A DNA stretch of 64,000 nt, taken from NCBI GenBank assembly GCA_016801845.1, contig CM028931.1, positions 5,911,563 to 5,975,562 on the forward strand, written 5' to 3'. The translations under genes and the position numbers were made by a program. Origin of the DNA: Polydactylus sextarius (taxonomy: Eukaryota; Chordata; Actinopteri; Polynemidae). The notes below the pieces were generated by a model. The model saw nothing but the letters and a program-made list of their open reading frames with translations, did not search any database and was not told the origin of the DNA. This document shows, in pieces, positions 1 to 12,800 of this stretch (positions are counted from its first letter, which is position 1; the number at the start of each line of letters is the position of its first letter).

Positions 1-746
1 TTCATTGATGTAACATGTGAATCAGGATCAGGTGTCAGGATTATAAATTACTGGATGGTGAGACTTACACACTGGTCCCAGTCGAGAACATGCATCATGC
101 ACAGGAAGTAAAGAAACAGAACACAAGACACAGAAAGAACAGCAGAAACAAGACAGACGTGAAGTAAAGGAACAAAAAAACAAAACAAACGTTCAAATAA
201 ATAGCGTGCAACAGTGGCTACATTCCAAGAACAAAAAAACTAAACGTGAAAACGATCTACTGACGACGGTGCAACACAAAAAGGTGAAGAGAACTGACAG
301 AAAAAAAGAAGAAAAAAAAATGAAGTGATCTAAAAGAAAAAAATCACACAGGTCGTTGGTTTCGCTGTTTAAAATGCAGGAAGCTCCTGCGCAGCAGACA
401 GATTCAGGCAAACCTGAGTCAGCACTGTTCTCATTCTAAATTTAAACAACAAATGATGCAAGTCGAGGTGGAGACGGGGACGGATGATGTCATTTTAACA
501 CCGGCATAGCAGCGCGGTCCTCCACCATCCGTTCCTCATTCGTCTCGTGGACTTTGTCTTTTTTGTCTGGTGACTTTCTGTGATTAGCGAGACGAAGCGT
601 TTTTCCTCTCGCCTGATACAAAAAAAATATCTCTTTGCGATCTGAGCCGCCGTCCCGTCTGCAGGGTTACGGCAAGTTACAGACGATGACGCAGCTTTTT
701 CAACACCCAACATGAGCTGTTGACTCTTTTAAACTGATCTGAACCC

Positions 747-1482
747 AGAGTCTATTTCACCACGAGTATGAGTCAAACACCCCCTCAAGAAAATATTTTA
801 CGTTGGTTGAAGTAATATCGAGTTTGACCGTCTTCATCTAACAATGAAAGTGAATGGGGCAGTCAGCCAATCGTATCTAAATTGTCATTTTTTAACCACT
901 AATAAAGCTCAAAATATCACTTCACTTCAGCAGTAGCATGAACAGGGTCCCTACACATACAATGAAGTTCTGATAACTTAGTAAGTGAAACGAGAGTTTA
1001 TTAAGTTTATTTATTATATTTATCAATTATTATAACGCATTAATCTCAGTCGTATCAATCGTGCAGATTAACGCGTTAGCGCTGACAGCCCTAATTGTTT
1101 TACAAGACTTATGCAACGTTGTGTTTTCACAAAAACTGGTGATTAATGGTGTTCCAGATCAGCAGATTCATCATTTTTCCCGAAGAAACAACCGATGTGT
1201 CCATGAAGAGCAAGGATGAAATGATGAATCTGCTGATCTGAAACACACTGAAGGGTGTTCCCGATCAGCAGATTCGTCATTTTTCCTCGCTCGATTTTCT
1301 CGTGATTTAGATACGCTTTGGCTGGCTGCCCCACTTACTTTCACTTACTATCTGGCTGTGAAAACAAAAGACGGTCAAACTTAATATTATTTCAACCAAG
1401 GTAAAATATCTCTTGAGGGGGTATTTGACTCCTATTCGTGGTGGAATAAACCTTGAGTTTAAATGACTCCAGACCATCACAT
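747..1482. mobile_element. Family A foldback MITE copy (abca2 intron 2)
   Basis: Inverted-repeat element. The left half carries AGTCAAACACCCCCTCAAG and a GGGGCAGTCAGCC core. The right half carries the reverse complement (GGCTGGCTGCCCC, then GAGGGGGTATTTGACTC). There are three copies of a ~30 bp hairpin module in the middle (1149-1285). No coding capacity. Other copies lie near 2040, 2900, 9944, 19600, 39030, 41660 and 54830. Confidence 0.7.
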
Positions 1483-1547
1483 GAAGACTGTAACTTTTAA
1501 CAGGACTAATCATCTGACCCATCTCACATCCTACTAGATCCACTTAC

Positions 1548-1641
1548 CTTCCTTGACGGGAATTGCTGGCTTCTTCTGCCTCAGACCCAGGAGGATGAAG
1601 AAGAGCACCAGTGGGATGAAGATCTCAAATGCCAGCACCCA
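1548..1641 (-). CDS. abca2: abca2 coding exon 2 (first transmembrane span)
   Basis: After the acceptor CCATCCAG (1642-1649), the exon reads WVLAFEIFIPLVLFFILLGL then RQKKPAIPVKE, and ends with one base of the next codon before GTAAG (1547-1543). The first 20 residues form TM1 of ABCA2. A degenerate family-A transposon copy ends about 65 bp away in the next intron (747-1482). Confidence 0.93.
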
Positions 1642-4600
1642 CTGGATGGGGGAGAAAACACAAAATTGACAGTATTAATTGCGCGAACGAAGTAGCAGCA
1701 GTTTCAGTGCATTTAAATCGGAAATGAAAACGCTCGCACGAACTCAGAGCGCGTTCGCTGACGCATTCCATAGCATCATTGTAGAGGTAAGGTCAGGAGG
1801 TGAGAATTCAATTAACTAGTCTCTCAACCAGACACGGCCAGCAGCCTGCCAACACCGGCATATGATAAATCCCTTCAGACCACAGGAGAGGAGAGAAGCG
1901 CTACTCTGGATAATACACAGTGGAGATACTAGTTGCTTAAATAAATGATGGTGACAGTAGGAAGAGAGATGTGGTGAAAAACATGCATGTGGTGAGGAAT
2001 GGGTTAATTGATCGTGCTAAACTGCCCATAGGATTCGATTACCGAATTCAACGCAAACTGAAGGAGTCCAAGTGAAGATTAGGACAAAGAATACACGAAT
2101 ACTTCACTGTTTGTAGCAGACACACAATGAGAATGGCCTAGTGTTGCCGAACCATTCGACTTCTATGACTTTCCCACAACACGGAGGTGACCGGAAGATG
2201 TAGGGAATCTGCTGTTCCGGAACACCCTTTATGGGTTGCAGATCAGCAGATTCATCATTTCCCTCCCTATTGTTCAGGAAAAATGATGAATCTGCCGATC
2301 TGGAACACCCTTCATCACCTGTTGTTATGAAAACATCTTGCAAAACAGTCTTTTTAATAAACTCTCAGTTCGCTCACTAAGTTATCAGTACTTCCGTTTA
2401 TGTGTAGGGACCCTATTCGTGCTTTTGCTGAAGTGAAGTGAAATTTTGAGCTTTATTAGCAGCTAAAAATGGTGATTTGAAGATGTTTGGCTGGCTGCCC
2501 CATTTACTTCGATCAGCAAATTTACAATCAGCAAATTCATCATTTTTCCTGAACAAACGACAAATGTGTGCATGAACAGCGAGGAAAATGATGAATCTGC
2601 TGATCTGAAACACACAAAGGTTGTTCCCAATCAGCAGATTCGTCATTTTTCTCGCTCGATTTTCTTGCGATTTAGATACATTTGCTGACTGCCCCATTTA
2701 CTTTCATTGTTAACTATATGGTTGTGAAAACAAGACGGTCAAACTTGATATTACTTCAACCAACATAAAATATCTCCGAGGGGGTGTTTGACTCGTATTC
2801 CTGGTGAAATAGACCTTAAATTACTCCAGGCCATCACTTTAAAATACATTTAATTTTATTTAAGTCTTTTGTTTCTATAGGTCATACTTTTCTATTCTAC
2901 CTATTCATGCTACTGCTGAAGTGAAGTGATATTTTGAACTTTGTTAGTGGTTAAAACATGACAATTTAGATACGTTTGGCTGGCTGCCCCATTTACTTTC
3001 ACTATTTGGTACTATTTGGTGGTGAAAACAAGTACGGTCAAGCACGATATTATGATAATATGACGAATGTTCTGATCTCTAACACCCTTAATCACCAGTG
3101 GTTATAAAAACAAGACGTTAGGTAAGTCTTGTAAAGTCTTGTTCATTTACGTTCAAGTCTTGTTCATGTTATCAGTACTTTAGTTTATGTGTAGGGACCC
3201 TATTCATGCTACTACTGAAGTGAAGTGATATTTTGAGCTTTATTAGTGGTTAAAAAATGGTGATTTGGATACTTAGATACATTTGGCTGGCTGCCCCATT
3301 TACTTTCATTGTTAACTATTTGGTTGTGAAAACAAAAGACGGTCAATCTCGATATCACTTCAACCAATGTTATCTAGCTCTTGAGGGCGTCTTGGACACG
3401 TTGTCATTGGGGAAGAAATGACACCGGACTGTCACTTTACCAAAGAAGATGTTTAAACCAAAATCTTGCACGTTTTCTAATCTTTGTTTTTCATGCGAGT
3501 GATTCATCCTGTCACGTGTTCTTGACGCGTTTCTGAACTTTTAGAAGAACGCTGCCGTCTTGTCAACAACATCAGATCAGGAATCACATATCTGTTATTC
3601 TACAGGGCGTGGACAGATATATCTACACCCCCCCCCCCTATACACTGGTAACCACACAGGATATTCTATCATCCTGTATTGCCACCCATGCAAAAACAAC
3701 ACATTCTATCTCTCCAACCTTTGCAACACTTAGCTAACACATTGATGCTGCAGTCACAGTATGGACCGTGTGTTGCATCAGCTCCAACTTATTGCCCTTG
3801 TGTCATTTGGTTTACCACCCAGTACAACAGTGTGCAGAGATACTCTCAGTTGCACAGCAGTAGCAATTTATCATCAGATCCTGCGGGTTCACAAGGGTCT
3901 GCAGGAGGACGAGGACCTGTGGGTCTTTTTTATCGCAGCTGCAGTGTTCTTGCCCCAGGTCACATCATTAGTTAAAGTTAGCCAAATAAGGGCAACGGGC
4001 CGGTATTCATTAAGTGCAGAGACTTCTGAGGTCTTGAAGTTGGTTTTGAGTGTTGTAGTTGCTGGTTGAATATATTTATGAAGAATGCAACAAGCTTATT
4101 CACGCACGTCTTACGTGTGTGTCGAGATGTGGTGGTAGCGGTGAGCCTGGCCAAGAAGCTAATAAGCTAAGCGAATGGGGCAGATTTCTAACGTCAAAGT
4201 AAACACAGTTTTTGGGTGGACTAAAGAGGCTGAGCACCTCTTTCATAAGCTAACGTATCACTAACCGCTAATCAATAACGTTGGTTAATGTTAGCAAGCA
4301 ATCGCTGGTCGTCACTTTGCTAAGTCGTCTCATTTCCTAGAGGAAGGTAAATTTCCCAGCATGAGCTAACTTATCACTAACTGCTTATCAGTATCGTTCA
4401 TAACGTTAGCATTAGCTAGCAATCGCTAGTTGTCACTTTGCTAACGTTTTCCATTCATCTGATAGCAGGACTCTTTTCTGATGAAACGTCAGATTAATGT
4501 AAACAAACATCTCGTCAGTCAATCGAGTCCGTAGACGCCATCTTTGTTTGCTTGTTTGTTGTCATTCGGTCGTCGTGGAGACCTGTCGCGTCGTCTTACG

Positions 4601-4987
4601 TACGTAGCAGCTAGCGATGACTTCTGATGACGTGTAACGGTAAAGTAGAGGTGTCTCATTTCCTAGAGGAACGTTTTCACCCCTACCCCCTCAACATGAA
4701 CGCGTCAGAAATCAACAGAGGTAAATTTCCAAGCACGCACCAGGAGAAGGATGCTACTGTCAAAAAAAGCTGGTGATTTAATCAATAGACTAATCAATAC
4801 ATGTCACGTTAATTAAGCTAACTTACCGCTAACTGCTAATCAGTAACACTTGGTAGCATTAGCTTAGCAAGCGCTAGTCGTCACTTTGCTAATGTTTTCA
4901 TTCATCTGATAACAGGACTCTCTTGTTATCATTTGGTCGTTGTGGAGATTTGTCGCGTCGTCTCGTGTGGCTGCTAGCAACGACTCG

Positions 4988-5018
<31 letters not shown>

Positions 5019-8000
5019 GAACGAAGAAATAAAGACATTTTCACCATTTCAGTCAACTCTGAAGGTCTCTAAACAAAAAAGTAACATTTGTGGTGTTACG
5101 GGTCAAAAATGACCTGCTAACGCTAAAGATGTGGGCAGCTTTCTAACAACGTTACAATGGTTAAACAATTGTTTTTTAGCGTTTCTTTACCACTACTGAG
5201 TTAAACAGACATAGTGTTATGTTGGTAAGACTCCTGGCTGTGTTGAACGGGGCTTAGAAAGAGATGTTCAGCCTCTTTAGTGTCACAACAACACTGTTTA
5301 CTTTGAAGTTAGCAATCTGCCCCATTCACTTAGCTTATTATAGCTGCCTGACCAGGCTCACCGCTACCACCACATCTCCGCTAACGTAGCAACCGTTTGT
5401 TTAATTTTTTGACAACTGACATTAACTCAAAGACTCTAACAGTAGAATATAGGTTCAGATTGCTTCTTAGGTTAGCTTTTAGCATTTCCGAAATCACGAA
5501 TCCTTTGTATATCAACTGTGAAACTTTGTCTCCTCCAGCACTCAGCCTTGTTAAGATCGTTCATGTCGTTCAGTTGGAACTGGTAATGTTGGCAAACTGA
5601 AGCATTTTTGTTGCAGATTTTTCGGGACCAGTTTATTTGTGTTCGCCATCTGTTTTTTTTCCCTCCTCCTCAATCCTCGGTAGAAACTTTCACGTGCACC
5701 GAAACAGCGCTGGTAAAACTTTTATTTGACACCAGGTAAGTTTGCCAGCTCTTACACACGGTCTCTTTAATGAGAACAGCCCTCCTTGAGAAACTGACAC
5801 TGGCGTTTCTAAAAGTGAACACACTGCAAACATTTGCCCATGCATGTTTCACACTTTGCCTACATACACTCTGAGTCATCGCAGTATTGTGGCGAAGAGA
5901 ATGTTCTGTAATCTGATCACCACACAGTTTTAGTTTCAGGCTTACTCTTACTCATAAATTTAGTCACGTGGTGTGACTTGACACAGTAGCATCAAATAAC
6001 ATTTTTCATTTTTCACGGTCCACCATTGAGCGACATTTCTCAGAAACGCCACTGAAATCTGCGCACAGGTCAGAGCTACGCACTCCACCTCGCAGACGAA
6101 ACGGCTGAAACCATAACCTTGCTCTCGTTAATCTCGTATGACTTTTATTCTCGTAAAGCTTCAACTTTTGTTCTCGTAAAACTATTACTTTAATCTCATA
6201 AATGTAGGACTTGTACTCTCGTAAAACTATGACTTTGTTCTTGTAAATGAACAACTTTTGTTCTCATAAAACTACGACGTTTATTCTCGTAAAACTATGA
6301 CTTTTATTCTCTTAAAACTACAGCTTTTATTCTTGTAAAACTACGACTTTACTTTTCGTGAAACCTATGACTTTTATTCTCTTAAAACTACGACGTTTAT
6401 TCCCGTAAAACTACAACTTGGTTCTCGTAAATTAGAAACTTTTGTTCTCATAAAACTACGACTTTGTTCTCGTAAATTTACAACTTTATTCTGATAAATT
6501 TGTGACTTTATTCTTGTAAATTAACAACTTTTATTTTCGTAAAAGTACGACTTTATTCTCGTAAAACTACGCTTTTGTTCTTCGTAAATGTGCGACTTTT
6601 TCTTCTTATAAATTTATGACTTTTATTAACGCAAATTTGCACCTTTTACTCTTGTGAAACTACGACTTCATTCTCATACATTTCATGAATTTTGTAAAAT
6701 GAAAATCGTAAATTTACGGCTTTTATTTTTGTGAAACTACAACTTTATTGGCACAAATGTACAACATGTGTACATGTATATATTTTTTACTTTATTCTCA
6801 TAAATTTGCGACTTCATTCTTGTGAATTAACAACCTTTATTCTAGTAAAACTACGACTTTTATTCTAGTAAAACTGTGACTTTTATCTCGTACATCTACG
6901 ACGTATTCTCGTGAAACTACGACTATTCTTGTATATGTACGACTTTTAATCTTGTAAATTGACAATTTTTATTCTTGTAAAACTACGACTTTTCTTGTGA
7001 ATGTACAACTTTTATTCTCCTAAATTTACTTGTAAAACTACGACTTTTCTTGTTCTTGTGAAACTAAATGAACAACTTTTATTCTTTTATTTTCTTGTGA
7101 ATGTACAACTTTTAAAATTTACGACTACAACTTTTTTATTTTCGTAAAACTATGACTATTCTTGTATATGTGCGACGTCTCGTACTTTTAATCTCGTAAA
7201 TGAACAACTTTTATTCTTGTAAAACTACGACTTTTCTTGTGAATGTACAACTTTTATTCTCCTAAATTTACGACTTTTGTTCTTGTAAAACTTTTTTTTC
7301 CGTTCTTGTAAAACTACGACTTTTTAATCTCGTTTTTTTTATTCGTAAAAGTACAACTTTTATTTTTTATTTTCGTAAAAGTACAACTTTTATTTTCGTA
7401 AAACTATGACTATTCTTGTATACGTACGACTTTTAATCTCGTAAATGAACAACTTTTATTCTTGTAAAACTACGACTTTTCTTGTGAATGTACAACTTTT
7501 ATTCTCCTAAATTTACGACTTTTGTTCCCGTAAAACTACGACTTATTCTCGTGAAACTACAACTAACCATAAAGAGTACAGTTGTTTTTTGGGGGGTTTG
7601 TTTTGGTAGAGATGAAACGAAGATGAACGTTACCACAACGATATGATAAAATCAACACCTGAAACACTCCATGACTTCATCACTTCATGTCCCAAACATC
7701 CGAAAGCTACTCTGACAAGGAGAAATAACATTTCACAGCGGTAAAAGCTTCACTGTGACAGCTCCATGGAGTAAAACGTAACATAATGTGCTGATGTACT
7801 GTTTTTAGTCGCAGTTTAATCAGTGGACACAACCTAACAGCAGCTAACTGACGATTTGCACCATCAATTTCTAAATTCTGATTTTTGGTCACAAATCAAG
7901 ATTCAGTCAGCCAGATGATCGTATGACTCGCGTCGGTCTTCGTGAACCACAAAACACAGAAAACACTGCTTTCAGTCAGAGGAAACGGGGTCAAACACTC

Positions 8001-9798
8001 AGCGGTTACTGTGTGTGTGTGTGTGTGTGTGATGTGTTTCACACACATTAGATCAGTTTGGTTTCAGCTGAATTCAACATCAAGGACCTGAATCACTTTT
8101 TAAGAGAAGGTATAGACATAATTTCGACAAGGTTCATAAGTGACTGAGTGTTACTGTTATTTATTGTTCTTGGTTTACTCTTTGTGATGATCATCTTTAT
8201 TTTTTAACACAACTTAAAGGAGGGCTTCAGTGTAAAATTATGATATGATATTTGGGTACGACGAGTTGTTATGTTTGCCGAGGAGCAAAACTACGCTAGC
8301 ATGTTGCATTACGAACATTGCTATTTTTATCGTTTTGGTCTAAAGGACTCGCCATGCAAGTGAATGGGGCATCAAGGCAGCTTGAAGACGTCGCTATTTT
8401 AAACCATTACACCACCATTACAACCACCACACTTCCTTGCTGGTATAACAAGGGTCCTGACATTTAAAACGAGGCGTTGACAACTTTTAAGTAAACACAT
8501 CATTTATTAAAAATACCTTTTTTTAAAAGGTAGGACCTAGCAGTAGTTACCAGTCGCCGCCATGTTGAAAGTAAGTCTTACAAGTCGATTGAAGAACACG
8601 AACCAATGGGCAGAACAGGAGGAAAGATAGTCCACCGACATCTGCAGGAAGTGGTACGCAAAAACAAAAATAAAACATCCGGTGGATTTTCAAAATAAAA
8701 TAAACTGTGTTCACGGCGGATCTCATTTACCTGCACTACACCGGGAAAGGCAGGTCTGAAGTCGAGGTTTTCAGACAACATTTCACCCCGTCGACACTAT
8801 ATAGAAACTACACCCTGCTGCATTGCGCGATTGTGCGTGAATTCGCAAGGTCTCGTAAAGCCGACGGACAATGGATCCGTGACGCAACACAAACGACCCA
8901 CATCCAGTGGAAATCTGGGGTTATTTGGGCCATATACATCTAGAAACTGACAAAATTGGACCAAAATTTTGGCCCCGTAAAATAAAATTTTTTTTGGTTT
9001 GATTTGATTTTAATTTTTTTGGACAAGAAATGTAAATTATTATCTGTTCTCTGTGTATAATTCTATTCTATTATTATTATTATTATTATTTGCTATTACT
9101 TTTTCGGTTGTCTTTTTTTTTTCTTTGTCTTGTCTGTATGTCTGACATGAACTAAACTAACAAACTATTATTCCGACTGTTGTATGAATGAGTAAAAGAC
9201 AGAATCACACACACACACACGGCATACTACTACATGCAAACAAGTCGAACCAAATTAGACACTTTGTATGTTTCAACACATTCACACACGTGTGTGTGTG
9301 TGAGTGTGTTGTCCATCCATTAGACACACAGTCACATACACACTACTTGAACATTTGGGATCACAATGAACCTAGTGTTTGATTTATTCCACAGGCTCTG
9401 TTGTTGTTGTTGTTGTGTTTGTGTGCGCGTGTGTGTTACTACAGAGTTACTGTCAGACAACGATGTCTTTTCATTTTGTGGAATCAGGCTTTAATTAGCC
9501 GAGACTAATCGAATCGATTTTTTTTTTTTTTTTTTTTAGCAGTGACAGCAACCGTCGGCCGCGAGTAGGAGCTGACAGGAGCTGCTGGGATTCGGTAAAT
9601 ACAAGCGAGCTCTCAAGTCGTCGAGGCGACGCTGACGCATGCGCGTGCAGGCGTGCGCACGCACGCACGCGTTCAGCGCAGCGGAGGTGGATGGGTTTTC
9701 GCTTGAAACGGCGGCACCTGCGTTCCTGCTGTGTCACCATGCTGTCTCAGACTGCCGCTGAGCAAGGACAAGGTCATCTCTCCAGGGTGACATAAGCG

Positions 9799-9845
<47 letters not shown>

Positions 9846-12800
9846 ACAGACCACATGCAGAAAAACTGCGTAACAGACCGTGTGTCCTCATGTCCTTGTT
9901 GCAACCACTGATACAAGATAGTCAAGAATTTCCTGCCACTTAAAGTGACAGTCCGGTGTCAGTTTATCGCCATGACGACGAGTCCAACACCCCCTCAAAG
10001 AGCTAGAGTACGTTAGAAAAAAGGAATGTCCAGTTTGACTATCTCTTCTTTCCACAGTCAAATGGCTAACTATTAACGTGATAGGGGCAGCCGGCCAAAC
10101 GTATTTTATAACGCTTTTTAACCGCTAATTAAAGCCTAAAATGACACTACACTTTGATAGTAGCATGAACAGGGTCCCTAAGTACCATTAACTTAGTGGA
10201 GTTTATTAAAAAGACTGTTTTACAAGACTTACCCAACTTTTTCCGGTCGCCTGTAAGTTGTGGGAAAGTCCAAAAATCTGAACAGTAAACTATTCTTGTT
10301 ACTAATAGTTAACTATTAGTAACTGATATTTGCCCAGACTGCTACAAACAGTGAAGTATATGTTAATTTTTGGAACAAAAAAAAAAAAATTTAAAAATAA
10401 CATTCAATGTGGGAAAATATATCGTGATCGCATTTTTCCCTAACAATGAAATTAAGTGGGGCGGCCGGCCGAACGTATCTAAATCACAAGAAAAGCGAGA
10501 AAGGTAAGCGGCGAATCTGCTGATCTGGAACGCCCATCACGTGCCGCAGATCAGCAGATTCATCATTTTCCTCGCTCTTCACGGACTCATCGCCACTTGT
10601 TCAGGAAAAATGATGAATCTGCTGATCTGGAACACCCTTCATCGCCAGTTGTTATGAAAACAGGTTGTGAAACAATCTTTTTATATAAACTCTCAGCACA
10701 CTTACCAAGTTAATGGTAGTTAGGGACTTTTTGAGTGGTTAAAAATGGTGATTCGGATATGTTTGGCTGGCTGCCCCAATCACATTTATAGTCAGCTTTT
10801 TGGCCCGTGAAAACAAAGGACAACTCCAAATTGCTATCACTTTAAGGTGCAATAATGCCGTGCTGTTTATCAAGACTGTACAATAAACAGCTGGAACAAA
10901 GGCAGGGCTGCCCGGATGTGGATTTCCTAGGGCAGCTGTCAAATTTCATACATCACGGAGCATCTCTGCACAACAACCTGATGTGGCCCATGCTGCAGTG
11001 AAGTCTGAACCCAGACTAAAAGCCTATCACCTCCCTCTCCTCCTCCTCCTCCCCTTTTGTGTGAGGAAACTCCACCACACTTGGAAACTAAGATGGAGAT
11101 GGAGTGAAGACTCCATCAGACTCTCAGACTCTCCATCAATCTGTAATTTGCCCCCTCTCCCGTCCACCTAATGCTTTTTTTTTTTTATGTGTGTGTGCAT
11201 ATGTTCAACGCACGCTTGTCGCTGAATGAAAGCCATCTCCCTTTTATCCTTCTCTTCCCTTGTTTTTCTTCTTCTTCTCCGCCGGTTCTCATCGGTAGAT
11301 TTAATCTTAGTCTCTCTTCTCCGTCTCTGGTGCATTTCCCCGGAGGAAGGAAGAAGCTCTCAATAATTCATAGTCTGTCTGAGCGTCTTTCTCCGACACC
11401 AACCGCTACTGCAACAACTCTACTAACTCTCTACTGGCACCAAGTTATTATAAAACTATAGTTAATTACTCATTACAGATAACTCTTTGATCAAATCCAA
11501 ATCCTCTGCGCTCCCATGATGCAACCTTTTGTATTTAACACAAAGAAAATCACGGAGCTCAGACTTCATCACCTGCTGAACTCTCTCCAGAGATCCAGTC
11601 GTTCTTGGTCTATTTCCAGATGATAACGAGTTGATACTTTGTGTCGGTAGAAAAATCACATCAATCAGATGAGTTTAGAGAAAGTTTGTGCGTTGTAATT
11701 TCGACCTAAAGAGTTATAATGGTAGTACTATGGGGCATAGAGCCACATGGAGATAAAGGTCTATTTTTTCAGTCACTGTAAGACTCAAAATAACATTTGA
11801 CTTGTGTGGTAGTGAAGAGAAGGTTCCTACAGACAAACCAATGCGTTAACTTTGTAAATGTACAGACAGATTCTATAGAAGATTGGATATGAAGTCACTA
11901 CGTTACCTGTTTTCCTGTCGACGCCATCTTGTGTATTTTCAAATTCTTATCAGTTTGAGTCAATATAGACTAGTACTGAAGTGGAAATTGAAAAGAAGCT
12001 AGTTGCAACACTTTTACAGACGTTTCCTCAAGGTGGCGTCTTAAGAACTTCAGGTAACGTAACGACTTTGTAAACGATCTTCTATAGAATCTGTCTGTAC
12101 ATTTACAAAGTTAACAACACGTTGGTTTGTCTGCAGGAACCGTCTCCTTCCTACCACACAAGTCACACGTTATTTTGAGTCTTACAGTGGTTTAAAAATA
12201 GACATTTGTCTCAACGCGGCTCCATGCCCCATAGTACTGCCATTATAACTCTTTAGGTCAAAGTATGAGCTCATTATTATCTGGAAATAGACCTAGAATG
12301 ACTGGAACTGTGGATTTTTTGTTTCTTGTAATATGTGCAACTTGCCTGGTCATCTCTGCACAGTTAGCACTGGTTACACTTCCTCGAACACAGAACCTCT
12401 GAGATAAAATACCTCTGAGAGTTTCGGTTTCGTGTCTTTTGAAAAAAACGTTAGTATTATTGTAACGTTCACAAACGAGAAGGGCTGAACGATGTATCTA
12501 AAGGAACGCAGAAGCAGAATCAACAAGCGTGTCGGCGATACATCTCTTCAGAGTGATTCCAGTTGTGCTTTTAGGCCCGACACAGTTTACGACGACACCG
12601 TTAAAGACAGTAAAACCCAAACAATAGAGCAGCGTCTGATCCTCACATGACTAAAAAGGTTAGCCCCAACCTGAGAGAGAAACTAAAGCAGGGTATTCTC
12701 CGTTTCCTCGACGACTAATTAAAGAAAAAGAGCCTTGAGCGAAGTGTTTTAATCTATTCACAACAGAACACTGTGCTTATACTGCAACGCTCCTGTATTT

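Noticed and set aside
6121..7564. CRISPR-like array
   Set aside because: Units are contiguous and degenerate, with no unique spacers, and this is a fish genome; it is a minisatellite.
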